A stretch of DNA of 64,000 nucleotides from Pseudomonas schmalbachii (GTDB lineage Bacteria > Pseudomonadota > Gammaproteobacteria > Pseudomonadales > Pseudomonadaceae). The notes beneath the pieces are model-generated. The model did no database searches. It was not told the DNA's origin and was given only the letters and a program-made list of their open reading frames with translations. The stretch lies in the NCBI RefSeq assembly GCF_017589465.1, contig NZ_JAELYA010000004.1, positions 186,001 through 250,000 of the forward strand, in the 5' to 3' direction. The position numbers were made by a program, and so were the translations under genes. Shown here in pieces: positions 1 through 9,043 of this stretch (its first letter is position 1; each line of letters opens with the position of its first letter).

Positions 1-1754
1 CGGGCCGGGCTGTGGATAACTTCATGGTCGGCGAACGCGCCGGTTTTCCTCTCCGCCGGTGGCTCGCCGAAGTCGGCTGCCTCGCGCTCCTCCCGCTCCA
101 TATCCGCCAGCTCGTCGAGCAGTTCGTCGCTGTCCTTGCCGGCGGATTCCGGGTGCTCCATCACCGCGTAGGCGATGGCGCAGAACAGCGAGTTCAGGCG
201 CTTCATGTCGCTGATCAGGTCGAGGTGCAGCGAGCTGGTCTCGATGCTCTGCACCACCTGCTGGCGCAGGCGTTCGACATGGGAATGGGCGAAGCGCCGT
301 TCCTGCAGGCGGAAGCGCTGCTTGGCCCGGCGCAGGCGTTTGGCGCCTTCCTGGTCGCCGTTGAGGAACACCGACAGGCTCAGGCGCAGGTTGCTCACCA
401 GTTGCGCATGCAGGGCGCTGATTTCCTCCAGGCCGTTGCGCGAGAACGAGCGGCTGCGCGAGGTCTTCTTGTCCTGGATGGCGCCGAGCATGTGCTCGAT
501 GATGTCGCCGGCCTGCTCCAGGTTGATCGTCAGTTCGATCACCTCCGCCCAGCGCTGGCTGTCGCGCTCGCCGAGGTCCTCGCGCGGCATGCGCGCCAGG
601 TACAGCTTGATCCCCGTGTGCAGGGCGTCGACATCGTCGCCGAGCTTGCGGATCTGCTTGGCGATCAGCGCGTCGCCGTTGTGGATAACCTGCGGCAGGT
701 AATTCAGCATCTGCTCGACGATGTCGCCCATGCGCAGGGTTTCGCGCACCGCGTTGACCAGCGCCAGGCTCGGCGTGTCCAGCGCCGCTGGGTCAAGATG
801 GCGCGGGCGCGCGGTGGTCTCGGGAGTTTCCCGGTCGGGCATGACCAGCGTGCAGAAGCGCGCCATGTGGTGGGTCAGCGGCAGGCAGGCGAGGCAGCGC
901 ACGGCGTTGTACAGCACGTGGAAGGCGATCACCAGTTCCTGGGTGCGGAACGGCCAGCCGTCCACCCACTTGGCCAGCGGCCCCACCAGCGGCAACGCCA
1001 GGGCGCAGCCGGCGAGCTTGAACAGCAGGCTGCCGAGGGCCACGCGGCGGCCGGCGGCGTTCTGCGAGGCCGAGCTGATCAGCGCGACGATGCCGCTGCC
1101 GAGGTTGGCGCCGATCACCAGGCACAGCGCGACTTTCAGCGAGATCACCTTGGACGTCGCCAGGGTCGCGGCGAGCAGCACGGCGGCCAGGCTGGAATAG
1201 GAAATCATGGCGAACAGCGCGCCGGTCAGGGCGTCCAGCATCACATCGCCGGTGAGGCTGGAGAACAGCACCTTGACCCCCTTGGCCTGGGTCATCGGCG
1301 TGGCGGCGGCGACGATCAGCTGCAGGGCGAGGATGATCAGACCGAGGCCGATGAACACCCGGCCGAGCTGGCCGAGGCGCGTCTGCTTGCGGGTCAGGAA
1401 GAGGATCACGCCGAAGAAGATCAGCAGCGGCGACAGCCACGACAGGTCGAGGGTCAGCACCCGCGCCATCAGCGCGGTGCCGACGTCGGCGCCGAGCATG
1501 ATCGCCAGCGCCGGGGACAACGCCATCAGGCCGGTGGCGACGAAGGAGGTGACCAGCAGGGCGGTGGCGTTGCTGCTCTGCACCAGGGCGGTGACGCCGA
1601 TGCCGGCGGCGAAGGCCAGCGGTCGTCGCTGCACGCTGTGGCTGAGCACGCGGCGCAGGTTGGCGCCGTAGACGCGGAGGATGCCGGTGCGGACGATATG
1701 GGTGCCCCATACCAGCAGCGCCACGGCGGAGAGCAGATCGAGCAGTTTCAGCAT
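1..1754 (-). CDS. Na/Pi cotransporter family protein (partial, C-terminus beyond window)
   Basis: The frame opens at an ATG at 1754-1752 behind a GAGGGGGG ribosome site and stays open to base 1, so at least 584 residues are present and the stop lies outside the window. The N-terminal half is hydrophobic and carries the QSSNAT motif and a later repeat (GANLGSG) typical of the PF02690 Na+/phosphate cotransporter family. The C-terminal half, from about residue 310, is helical and charged with EHML/RLRQQ-type segments, as in PhoU-like domains fused to these carriers. It probably moves phosphate across the inner membrane. The family call is secure; the substrate is inferred from family. A Pho-box-like repeat lies about 70 bases upstream. 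Confidence 0.88.
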   Translation of the reverse strand, partial: MLKLLDLLSAVALLVWGTHIVRTGILRVYGANLRRVLSHSVQRRPLAFAAGIGVTALVQSSNATALLVTSFVATGLMALSPALAIMLGADVGTALMARVLTLDLSWLSPLLIFFGVILFLTRKQTRLGQLGRVFIGLGLIILALQLIVAAATPMTQAKGVKVLFSSLTGDVMLDALTGALFAMISYSSLAAVLLAATLATSKVISLKVALCLVIGANLGSGIVALISSASQNAAGRRVALGSLLFKLAGCALALPLVGPLAKWVDGWPFRTQELVIAFHVLYNAVRCLACLPLTHHMARFCTLVMPDRETPETTARPRHLDPAALDTPSLALVNAVRETLRMGDIVEQMLNYLPQVIHNGDALIAKQIRKLGDDVDALHTGIKLYLARMPREDLGERDSQRWAEVIELTINLEQAGDIIEHMLGAIQDKKTSRSRSFSRNGLEEISALHAQLVSNLRLSLSVFLNGDQEGAKRLRRAKQRFRLQERRFAHSHVERLRQQVVQSIETSSLHLDLISDMKRLNSLFCAIAYAVMEHPESAGKDSDELLDELADMEREEREAADFGEPPAERKTGAFADHEVIHSPA

Positions 1755-1824
1755 GGCGAGCCCCCCTCGCTTCCGTGGCGCTTCACTCCCATAGGCGGCA
1801 ATGAAGCGACGACGGTCAGGCTGA

Positions 1825-1846
1825 ATGTCATCCAGATGTCATATTC
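1825..1846 (+). promoter_or_regulatory. Pho-box-like direct repeat
   Basis: Two copies of ATGTCAT are spaced by CCAG and followed by ATTC. This matches the PhoB-box layout of two TGTCAT heptamers 11 bases apart. The repeat reads on the plus strand, while the nearest plausible target, the Na/Pi carrier at 1754, is on the minus strand. Orientation is therefore unusual for PhoB activation of that gene. Confidence 0.4.
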
Positions 1847-1879
1847 AGACCCCGGAAACGCGCAAGGATTCGCCAAGCG

Positions 1880-1902
1880 CCTGATCCATCAGGGTCTTTT
1901 TT
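1880..1902 (+). terminator. Rho-independent terminator-like hairpin
   Basis: A short CCTGA/TCAGG hairpin with a 4-base loop is followed by GTC and six T. It points along the plus strand, where no gene ends, so its source transcript is unknown. It lies only 34 bases after the Pho-box-like repeat. Confidence 0.4.
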
Positions 1903-2072
1903 GCATTCCCTGATCTTGAGTTAAGCGCGCCCGGGCGATTTCGCCCGCGTTGTGGATAACTTTTTGACGTCAGGGAGGGCGGCGGGCGTCACCATGGCGA
2001 CGGATATCCGGCGCCGGCGACGAAGGAAGGAAGGGAAAACCGCGCGACGCACCGGCGCCGCGCGGGGAGCGA

Positions 2073-2834
2073 TCATTCGCCGATGATGTCCTTGCGCAGC
2101 TTCACCGGCTCGACTTCCTTGCGGCGCAGCGCGGTGCGCATGCGGATGTTCAGCGCTTCCACCCCGAGCGAGAAGGCCATGGCGAAGTAGACGTAGCCCT
2201 TCGGCACGTGGACCTCGAAGGCTTCGGCGATCAGCACGGTGCCGACCACGATGAGGAACGACAGGGCAAGCATCTTCAGCGACGGGTGCTTGTCGATGAA
2301 GTCGCTGATGGCGCCGGCGCAGAGCATCATCACCAGCACCGCGACGACGATCGCCGCGACCATCACCGGCACGTTGGAGACCATGCCCACCGCGGTGATC
2401 ACCGAGTCCAGCGAGAACACGATGTCGATGATGGCGATCTGGATGATGGTGCCGACGAAGCCGCCCATCATGCTCTTCGGCTCACCCTCGGTCTCGTCCT
2501 CGCCTTCCAGGCCGTGGTAGATCTCGGTGCTGCTTTTCCACAGGAGGAACAGGCCGCCAAAGAACAGGATCAGATCGCGCCCGGAGATGCCCTGGCCGAA
2601 GACGTGGAACAGGTCGGCGGTCAGGCGCATCACCCAGGTGATCGACAGCAGCAGCAGGATGCGCGTGACCATCGCCAGCGCCAGCCCGAAGAAGCGCGTG
2701 CGCGGCTGCATGTGCCTGGGCATGCGGCCGACCAGGATGGAAATCATGATGATGTTGTCGATGCCGAGGACGATTTCCAGGGCGGTCAGGGTGAAGAACG
2801 CAATCCAGATTTCAGGGCTGGTCAGCCATTCCAT
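2073..2834 (-). CDS. TerC family integral membrane protein
   Basis: The 253-residue protein has about seven hydrophobic segments and the family signatures EIVLGIDNI near the N-terminus and DIVFSLDSV near residue 140; the acidic residues in these are thought to bind metal. It belongs to the TerC/YgdQ/Alx superfamily of inner-membrane proteins linked to Mn2+ export and metal or tellurite stress. It starts 15 bases downstream of the CitMHS gene on the same strand, so the two are probably cotranscribed. A charged cytoplasmic loop (EGEDETEGEPK) follows the third helix. Family assignment is firm; the transported ion is not shown by the sequence. Confidence 0.9.
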   Translation of the reverse strand: MEWLTSPEIWIAFFTLTALEIVLGIDNIIMISILVGRMPRHMQPRTRFFGLALAMVTRILLLLSITWVMRLTADLFHVFGQGISGRDLILFFGGLFLLWKSSTEIYHGLEGEDETEGEPKSMMGGFVGTIIQIAIIDIVFSLDSVITAVGMVSNVPVMVAAIVVAVLVMMLCAGAISDFIDKHPSLKMLALSFLIVVGTVLIAEAFEVHVPKGYVYFAMAFSLGVEALNIRMRTALRRKEVEPVKLRKDIIGE

Positions 2835-2849
2835 TTGAGTCTTACTCGA

Positions 2850-4154
2850 TCAGTCGTTGAACAGGGGGAATTGGCCGAGCAGCAGGGCCGCGGCCATGAT
2901 TGCCAGGCACACCAGCACGGCCCACTTGAGGGTGAAGCGCTGGTGGTCGCCGAAATCGACCTTGGCCAGCCCCACCAGCAGGTAGGTGGACGGCACCAGC
3001 GGGCTGAGCAGGTGCACCGGCTGGCCGACGATGGAGGCGCGGGCCATTTCCACCGGGGTGATGCCGTACTGCGCGGCGGCTTGGGAGAGTACCGGGAGTA
3101 CGCCGTAGTAGAAAGCGTCATTCGACATGAAGAAGGTGAACGGCATGCTCACCAGCGCGGTGATGGTCGCCAGGTACGGCCCCATGGACGGCGGGATCAC
3201 TGCCAGCAGGGACTTGGACATGGCCTCGACCATGCCGGTGCCGGAGAGGATGCCGGTGAACACGCCGGCGGCGAAGATCAGCGAGACCACCGCCAGGACG
3301 TTCTCGGCGTGGGCGGCGATGCGCTTCTTTTGCTCGATGATGCAGGGATAGTTCACGATCATCGCGATACCGAAGGCGATCATGAAGAGTACCGGCATCG
3401 GCAGCAGGCCCGCGATGAGAGTGCCCATCAGGACGATGGTGAGGGCGCCGTTGAACCACAGCAGGTGCGGGCGGCAGGCGTCCGGATGCTGGGAGACGCT
3501 GACGTCGGCCATCGTCACGTCATCGGTGGGCAGGTGCAGTTCGCCGAGGCGGACGCGCTCGCGTTTGCCGTAGACCCAGGCGAGGGCGAAGATCGCCGCG
3601 ATGCCGGCGAGCATGGCCGGGATCATCGGCACGAAGATGTCCGCCGGATCGACATGCAGCGCGCTGGCCGCACGGGCGGTGGGGCCGCCCCAGGGAGTCA
3701 TGTTCAGCACGCCGCTGGAGAGCATGATCAGGCAGGCCATCAGCAGCGGGCTCATGCCCAGGCGGCTGTACAGCGGCAGCACGGCGGCCACGCAGATCAT
3801 GTAGGTGGTCGAGCCGTCGCCATCCAGCGAGACGATCATCGCCAGCGCGGCGGTGCCCAGCGACACCTTCAGCGGGTCGCCCTTCACCAGGCGCAGGATC
3901 TTGCGCACCGCCGGGTCGAACAGCCCGGAGTCGATCATGATGGCGAAGTAGAGGATGGCGAACATCAGCATCACGCCGGTGGGGGCGAGGGTGCGGATGC
4001 CGTCGAGCATCATCGGGCCGAGGCCGGCGGCGAAACCGCCGAGAATGCCGAAGGTGATGGGAACCAGGATCAGGGCGATCAGCGCGGACAGGCGCCTGGT
4101 CATGATCAGGAACATGAAGGTCGCCACCATGGCGAAGGCAAGCAGGGTCAGCAT
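2850..4154 (-). CDS. CitMHS family (citrate-Mg2+:H+/citrate-Ca2+:H+) transporter
   Basis: This 434-residue, highly hydrophobic protein of about 12 membrane segments has the organisation of the CitMHS family, which imports citrate complexed with divalent metal. Conserved stretches include SLDGDGSTTYMI near residue 110 and NMTPWGGPTARA near residue 150. A charged loop (YGKRERVRLGEL) sits mid-protein. It is the first gene of a likely two-gene unit with TerC downstream. Pairing a metal-citrate importer with a TerC metal exporter suggests disposal of metal brought in with citrate, which is an inference. Two repeat elements lie upstream. Confidence 0.88.
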   Translation of the reverse strand: MLTLLAFAMVATFMFLIMTRRLSALIALILVPITFGILGGFAAGLGPMMLDGIRTLAPTGVMLMFAILYFAIMIDSGLFDPAVRKILRLVKGDPLKVSLGTAALAMIVSLDGDGSTTYMICVAAVLPLYSRLGMSPLLMACLIMLSSGVLNMTPWGGPTARAASALHVDPADIFVPMIPAMLAGIAAIFALAWVYGKRERVRLGELHLPTDDVTMADVSVSQHPDACRPHLLWFNGALTIVLMGTLIAGLLPMPVLFMIAFGIAMIVNYPCIIEQKKRIAAHAENVLAVVSLIFAAGVFTGILSGTGMVEAMSKSLLAVIPPSMGPYLATITALVSMPFTFFMSNDAFYYGVLPVLSQAAAQYGITPVEMARASIVGQPVHLLSPLVPSTYLLVGLAKVDFGDHQRFTLKWAVLVCLAIMAAALLLGQFPLFND

Positions 4155-4405
4155 GGGGATAACTCCGTGATGCGGCGGACGGCGGGGACGGTCAGCGGAT
4201 GCTGTGGATAACGCCGGTCGGCATGGACGGAGCGCAGGCGGGTACGGAACGGAACATGGCGATCACCATTGTTGTTGTTGTGCGAAAGCGCCGCTCGGAT
4301 GGCGACATGGTGCGGATGCTAGGCGGTCAAGCTTTCAGCAAGCTTTCGCGGGGATTACCGGTGATCGTGAAGGGATGTGGGGGCCTGGAGCGGCGGGAGA
4401 TTTTT

Positions 4406-4491
4406 GTAGGAGCCAGCTTGCTGGCGATCCCGGAGTCAACGGCAACTACGGAGCAGCCGGCTGACTTGATCGCCAGCAAGCTGGCTCCTAC
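4406..4491. repeat. REP pair (REPIN), GTAGGAGCCAGC family
   Basis: Two inverted copies of the GTAGGAGCCAGCTTGCTGGC palindrome face each other across about 40 bases. This is the REPIN layout mobilised by RAYT transposases. Near-identical copies lie at 16772-16861 and 54931-55020. Confidence 0.85.
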
Positions 4492-4538
4492 AGGGACGTG
4501 CCCGTCTGCGATCTATACCCTTGCCGGGATTGCCATTG

Positions 4539-4636
4539 ATGGGTATCGCAAGCTCAACCCATCCTACGGGTAGTTCCCGCCATCAAGGCGTTCCGGTCTG
4601 CAGCTCGTAGGATGGGTTGAGCGCAGCGATACCCAT
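4539..4636. repeat. Inverted pair of GTAGGATGGGTTGAGC elements
   Basis: A right half ending in CTCAACCCATCCTAC and a left half beginning GTAGGATGGGTTGAGC lie tail to tail, about 40 bases apart, in the gap between the CitMHS and AEC genes. The rest of 4155-4653 shows no gene. Confidence 0.8.
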
Positions 4637-4653
4637 GCGGGTAGTTCCCAGGG

Positions 4654-5571
4654 TCAGGTCGTTCCGCTCTGCAGCAGCCAAAGAATGCCGAGCAGGCTGG
4701 CGCCGGAGAGCAGCGTCTGCAGGGTGATGATGCCCGCCATCAGGTGGCTGTCGCCGCCGAGCTGGCGGGTCAGCACGTAGGCGGTCGGGGCGGTGGGCAG
4801 GGCGAAGAACAGCACGAGAACCGCGCTCTCCATCGGCGGCAGGCCCAGTGTCCGGGCGATGGCGAAGGCCAGCAGCGGCATGCCGAGCAGGCGTATCGCG
4901 CAGTTCCAGCCCAGCGCCGGCAGCTCGGCACGCAACTCCTTCGGCTGCAGCGCCGCGCCGACGCAGAGCAGGCCGAGCGGCAGGCTGGCGGCGGCGAGCA
5001 GGTTCAGCAGCCGTTCGCTGCCGCCGTCCAGGTGGAAGCCGGCCAGGTTGAGCAGGGCGCCGGCGAGGCAGGCGAGGATCAGCGGGTTGCGCAGGATCGG
5101 CAGCAAAAGTGCGCGGACGCTGTGGCCGCCTTCGGCGCTCAGCGCCCACACCGACATCACGTTTACCGTCGGCACCATCAGCGCCAGCATCAGCGCGGAC
5201 AGGGTCAGCCCCGGTTTGCCATAGATGCTGCCGACCGCCGCCAGGCCCAGGTAGGTATTGAAGCGCAGCACGCCCTGGGCGATGGCGCCGAAGCGTGCGG
5301 CGCTCCAGCCGCGCAGGCGTTTTATCCACAGCAGCGCCAGCCAGGCGATGCCCAGCCCGAGCATCACCGCCAGCGCCTGCCGGGCCAGCCCGGGATCGTG
5401 CAGCGGCGCGTTGGCCAGGCTGCTGAACAGCAGGGCGGGGAACAGGATGAAGTAGTTGAGACGCTCGGCTGCCGGCCAGAACGCTTCGCCGGGGAAGCCT
5501 GTGCGACGCATTGCATGGCCGCCGATGATCAGCGCGAAGAGCGGCCAGAGGGCCTGGAATAGAGCGGTCAC
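4654..5571 (-). CDS. AEC (auxin efflux carrier) family transporter
   Basis: The 305-residue protein has ten hydrophobic segments in two five-helix halves, as in the AEC/malonate-type carrier family. The start chosen is GTG at 5571, giving VTALFQALWPLFALIIGG; a longer reading adds about 80 non-hydrophobic residues of low-complexity sequence and is rejected. Conserved Asn/Pro residues occur in the NPLILACLAGALL segment. Family members export or import small organic anions or auxin-like compounds; the substrate here is unknown. It is monocistronic and flanked on both sides by palindromic repeats. Confidence 0.82.
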   Translation of the reverse strand: MTALFQALWPLFALIIGGHAMRRTGFPGEAFWPAAERLNYFILFPALLFSSLANAPLHDPGLARQALAVMLGLGIAWLALLWIKRLRGWSAARFGAIAQGVLRFNTYLGLAAVGSIYGKPGLTLSALMLALMVPTVNVMSVWALSAEGGHSVRALLLPILRNPLILACLAGALLNLAGFHLDGGSERLLNLLAAASLPLGLLCVGAALQPKELRAELPALGWNCAIRLLGMPLLAFAIARTLGLPPMESAVLVLFFALPTAPTAYVLTRQLGGDSHLMAGIITLQTLLSGASLLGILWLLQSGTT

Positions 5572-5716
5572 GGATGCCCCGGGATGGTGAGCGAGGGGAG
5601 ATATTGCCGGGGTGAAGGGACGGGCGGCAAGGGTTGTGGATAACCTGGCGTATCGGACATCCGTAGGAGCAACGGTCTTGCATCCTGCGTAACTACGTGG
5701 CTGGGCAAGAACTCGC

Positions 5717-5789
5717 GTAGGTTGGTGCTGAACGCAGTGAAGCCCAACGATGGCGATGTTGGGCTTCGCGTTGCTCAGCGCCAACCTAC
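5717..5789. repeat. GTAGGTTGGYGCTGA palindromic element
   Basis: The left arm GTAGGTTGGTGCTGAACGC is followed by GAAGCCCAAC. The right arm GTTGGGCTTC...GCGCCAACCTAC closes the palindrome. It belongs to a family with further copies at 30687, 46852, 49586, 50802 and 58689, and half copies at 8862 and 41753. The rest of 5572-6215 holds only an AT-rich patch near 6025-6045, a possible promoter for the ABC operon. Confidence 0.8.
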
Positions 5790-6215
5790 GGTGGGCATTG
5801 CAGCCCGTAGGAGCGCCCCTCATCGCGGCTGCTCAGCGCCGCAACCTCCCACCCCCGAAATGCCCACCACCCCACTGCCTCTGGGTCTGGCTGAAGCGCT
5901 GCTGGCCAATCTGCCGCGACTGGCGTTGCACATCCAACTGGTTCTGCAGGTTGCTGCTGGTGGCGGGTTGCACCCGCCCTACTCGACTGCCGTCGCCAAG
6001 CCAGCTTTTCCCTATGTCCCGACCACATATTTAATATTTTTCCGCTCCCCGCGCTTCCGCCACCATCGCCTCCACCACGTGCCGCGTGCCGCCCCCGACG
6101 GGCCAGGGTCCGCAGAGTCCCGAGCCGCGCACGTTCCGGTGAGATGAAATCCTCCGGCCTTCTGGCCACTGCCGCAGTAATCCAATAACAAGCCCAACGG
6201 CTGTGGGAGTGCTTC

Positions 6216-7196
6216 ATGATCAAGTCCCTTGCGCGCTTTACCCGTCCCCTTGTGTTCTCCGTTCTTGCCGCTGCCGCCGCCTCCGGTGCGCAGGCCGGCA
6301 CCCTGACCATCGGCCATACCACCTGGGTCGGCTACGGCACCCTGTACCTCGCCCGCGACCTGGGCTACTTCAAGGAACAGGGCCTCGACCTGAAGCTCAC
6401 CACCATCGAGGAAGCGGCGATGTACATGGCCGCGCAGGCCTCCGGTGAGATCCAGGGCTCGGCTTCCACCATCGACGAAATCCTCAAGTACCGCCCGAGC
6501 TTCTGCTTCAAGGCGGTCGCCGCGCTGGACGACAGCCACGGCGGCGACGGCGTGCTGGTGGGCAAGGAGGTCAACTCCCTGGCCGAACTGAAGGGCAAGG
6601 AAGTGGCGGTCAACGAAGGCTCCGTGTCGCAGTTCTGGCTGTCCTACCTGCTCAAGCACGCCGGCATGTCGATGGACGACATCAACGTGCAGAACATGAC
6701 TGCCGACGATGCCGCCACCGCCTTCATCTCCGGTCGCGTGCCCGCCGCCGTGACCTGGGAGCCGCACCTGTCGCTGGTGCGCCAGAAGCAGCAGGGCAAG
6801 GTGCTGGTGGACAGTACGACCACTCCCGGCGTGATCGTCGACGTGGTGGCGCTCAACTGCGACGTCATCGAGAAGCAGCCGGAAGACGTCAAGGCGCTGG
6901 TGAACGGCCTGTACAAGGCGGTGCAGTTCACCAAGGAGAACCCGGAGAAGGCCTACGAGATCATGGCCAAGGGCGTCGGCGGCTACCTGTCCGATCCGAA
7001 GGAACTGGCCAGCGCCGCGCAGGGCGTGCGCTTCTACGACCAGGCCATGAGCGAAAAACTGCTCGGCACCCCCGGCAAGCCCGGTGAGGCCAAGGGCCTG
7101 ATCCGCCTGGCCAACGAGACCTGGAGCGGCCTGCAGGGCAAGCGCTTCGAAGTGACCTACGACGAGCTCGTCGATCCCCGTTTCGTCACCCAGTAA
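6216..7196 (+). CDS. ABC transporter substrate-binding protein, NitT/TauT type
   Basis: The 326-residue protein begins with a Sec signal peptide cleaved near AQA-GTL (about residue 27), so it acts in the periplasm. The segment TIGHTTWVGYGTLYLARDLGYFK is cut here to its key idea: the usual start of NMT1/TauA-like domains that bind sulfonates, nitrate or pyrimidines. The domain continues with KGKEVAVNEGSVSQF and DAATAFISGRVPAAVTWEP. It is followed at 12 bases by the permease and then the ATPase, forming a complete importer. No catabolic gene is attached, so the ligand cannot be named. Signal peptide and family are clear. Confidence 0.87.
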   Translation: MIKSLARFTRPLVFSVLAAAAASGAQAGTLTIGHTTWVGYGTLYLARDLGYFKEQGLDLKLTTIEEAAMYMAAQASGEIQGSASTIDEILKYRPSFCFKAVAALDDSHGGDGVLVGKEVNSLAELKGKEVAVNEGSVSQFWLSYLLKHAGMSMDDINVQNMTADDAATAFISGRVPAAVTWEPHLSLVRQKQQGKVLVDSTTTPGVIVDVVALNCDVIEKQPEDVKALVNGLYKAVQFTKENPEKAYEIMAKGVGGYLSDPKELASAAQGVRFYDQAMSEKLLGTPGKPGEAKGLIRLANETWSGLQGKRFEVTYDELVDPRFVTQ

Positions 7197-7208
7197 GCGG
7201 AGGCTGTC

Positions 7209-8012
7209 ATGGCTAGATCGCAATCCTGGCTCAGCCGCTGCCTGACGCCGAAGGTCGACCTGCCGTTCCGGCTGGTCTGGTCCGCCGGCGCCATCTGCTG
7301 GCTGCTGGTGTTCGGCCTGTGGGCCGGGCTTTCCTACGGCGGCGTGGTGCCGTCGATGTTCCTCCCGACTCCCGGCGCAGTACTCGACGCCGGGGTGCGC
7401 CTGGCCGGCGACGGCACGCTCGGCAAGCATGTGCTGGCCAGCGTCGAGGTGGTGCTGATCGGCTTCATCGTCTCCTCGCTGGTCGCCGTGCCGCTGGGGC
7501 TGCTGATGGGCAGCTACCGCATCGTGCAGGCGTTCCTCGAACCGCTGGTGAACTTCATCCGCTACCTGCCGGTGACCTCCTTCGTGCCGCTGTTCATCCT
7601 GTGGATCGGCATCGGCCTGGAGCAGCGGGTCACGGTGATCATCTTCGGCGTGTTCTTCCAGCAGCTGGTGATGATCGCCGACGTGTCGCGCGGCGTCGCC
7701 AAGGACCTGGTGAACGCCTCCTACACCCTCGGCTGCAACCGCCGCAACGTGGTCCTGCACGTGCTCGGCCCGGCGTCGCTGCCCGGTGTGCTGGATACCC
7801 TGCGGGTGACCCTGGGCTGGGCCTGGACCTACCTGGTGGTGGCCGAACTGGTCGCCGCATCCAGCGGCCTCGGCTACATCAGCCTGAAGGCGATGCGCGG
7901 CTTCCAGGTGGACGTGATCTTCCTCGCCATCGCCATCATTGGCCTGCTCGGGCTGATCACCGATCAACTGTTCCGCTTCATTCGACTGAAGGTGGCCTCA
8001 TGGGCGCAGTAG
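7209..8012 (+). CDS. ABC transporter permease, NitT/TauT type
   Basis: This 267-residue inner-membrane protein has about six hydrophobic segments and a BPD_transp_1 domain. The EAA-loop region (ASYTLGCNRRNVVLHVLGPASLPG) that docks to the ATPase is shown by the G-x11-P pattern near residues 177-195. It starts 12 bases after the binding-protein gene with GGAGG upstream, and its end overlaps the ATPase start by 13 bases, which implies translational coupling. It forms the membrane channel of the 6216-8830 importer. Confidence 0.88.
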   Translation: MARSQSWLSRCLTPKVDLPFRLVWSAGAICWLLVFGLWAGLSYGGVVPSMFLPTPGAVLDAGVRLAGDGTLGKHVLASVEVVLIGFIVSSLVAVPLGLLMGSYRIVQAFLEPLVNFIRYLPVTSFVPLFILWIGIGLEQRVTVIIFGVFFQQLVMIADVSRGVAKDLVNASYTLGCNRRNVVLHVLGPASLPGVLDTLRVTLGWAWTYLVVAELVAASSGLGYISLKAMRGFQVDVIFLAIAIIGLLGLITDQLFRFIRLKVASWAQ

Positions 8013-8830
8013 CAGCTATGCGAAACGACGCGGCAGTCGCCGCCAAGGCAGCGCAACCGGCCCGGCTGCGCGTGGAAGAAGTCAGCCTGCGCTACCGCAC
8101 GCCGGACGGCGGCACCTTCGCCGCGCTGGAGAAGGTTTCCTTCGAGGTGCCGGACCAGCAGTTCGCGGTGATCGTCGGCCCGTCCGGTTGCGGCAAGTCG
8201 AGCCTGCTCTACCTCACCGCCGGGCTGGCGGAGCCGACCGAGGGCGACATCTACGTCGGCGGCCAGCGCGTCGAAGGACCGGGACCGGATCGCGGCATGG
8301 TGTTCCAGAGCTACACGCTGTTCCCCTGGCTCAACGTGCGCGACAACATCGAGTTCGGCCTCAAGCGCCGCGGCCTGCCGGCTGGCGAGCGCAAGGAGAT
8401 CGTCGAGCACTACCTCGACGAGGTCGGCCTGACGCGCTTCGCCGGCAATTATCCGAAGCAGCTCTCCGGCGGCATGATGCAGCGCGTGGCGATTGCCCGC
8501 GCGCTGGCCAACGACCCGCAGATCCTGCTGATGGACGAACCCTTCGGCGCCCTCGACAGCCAGACCCGCATGCAGATGCAGAAGCTGTTGCTGAACGTGT
8601 GGGACCACAGCAAGAAGACCGTGGTGTTCGTCACCCACGACATCGACGAGGCGATCCTGCTCGGCGACCGCGTCTACGTGATGGGCGCGCGGCCGGGGCG
8701 GATCAAGCGCATCCTCGACGTACCCATCGACCGCCCGCGCTCGCTGGACATGGTGATGGACCGCTCGTTCATCGACATGAAGCGCGAGATCCTCGGGCTG
8801 CTCCACGACGATCTGGAAGAGGCGCACTGA
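8000..8830 (+). CDS. ABC transporter ATP-binding protein, NitT/TauT type
   Basis: The 276-residue ATPase carries Walker A (GPSGCGKSS), Q-loop, signature LSGGMMQR, Walker B (ILLMDEPFGALD) and the H-loop (VFVTHDIDEA). The start at ATG 8000 overlaps the permease stop; an internal ATG at 8018 is an alternative. It energises the importer encoded by the two preceding genes. Its 3' end is followed by a chimeric repeat element and then a separate quaternary-amine binding protein. Confidence 0.9.
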   Translation: MGAVAAMRNDAAVAAKAAQPARLRVEEVSLRYRTPDGGTFAALEKVSFEVPDQQFAVIVGPSGCGKSSLLYLTAGLAEPTEGDIYVGGQRVEGPGPDRGMVFQSYTLFPWLNVRDNIEFGLKRRGLPAGERKEIVEHYLDEVGLTRFAGNYPKQLSGGMMQRVAIARALANDPQILLMDEPFGALDSQTRMQMQKLLLNVWDHSKKTVVFVTHDIDEAILLGDRVYVMGARPGRIKRILDVPIDRPRSLDMVMDRSFIDMKREILGLLHDDLEEAH

Positions 8831-8861
8831 GACGGGATGGCGGTACCGCCGCGCCGGTTCC

Positions 8862-8998
8862 GTAGGTTGGCGCTGAGCGCAGCGAAGCCCAACGACCGTT
8901 GTTGGGCTTCGTACTCGTAGGATGGGTTGAGCTTGCGATACCCATCATTCGCGACATCCATCTGGGCGATGGGTATCGCTTCGCTCAACCCATCCTAC
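8862..8998. repeat. Chimeric repeat: half GTAGGTTGG element joined to a complete GTAGGATGGG element
   Basis: Bases 8862-8910 are the left arm and centre of the GTAGGTTGGCGCTGAGC family but lack the closing arm. Bases 8917-8998 are a full GTAGGATGGGTTGAGC ... CTCAACCCATCCTAC palindrome. The block ends 45 bases before the caiX-like start codon, so any caiX promoter must overlap it. Confidence 0.8.
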
Positions 8999-9043
8999 GG
9001 GACCTCCGGTCTACTCTCTCTGCATAGTCTTGAGGGAGTGACC

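Noticed and set aside
12..1913. Long plus-strand open frame (633 codons) opposite the Na/Pi carrier
   Set aside because: It is rich in His, Gln, Arg and Ala with no domain, and lies antisense to a recognisable protein; typical of high-GC shadow frames. Similar long shadows at 2208-4211, 6012-7967, 26697-28988, 39156-41048 and 58821-60546 were left out.
11..5643. Cluster of DnaA boxes as a replication origin
   Set aside because: Boxes are spread within coding sequence, there is no AT-rich unwinding region, and dnaA, dnaN or parAB are absent.
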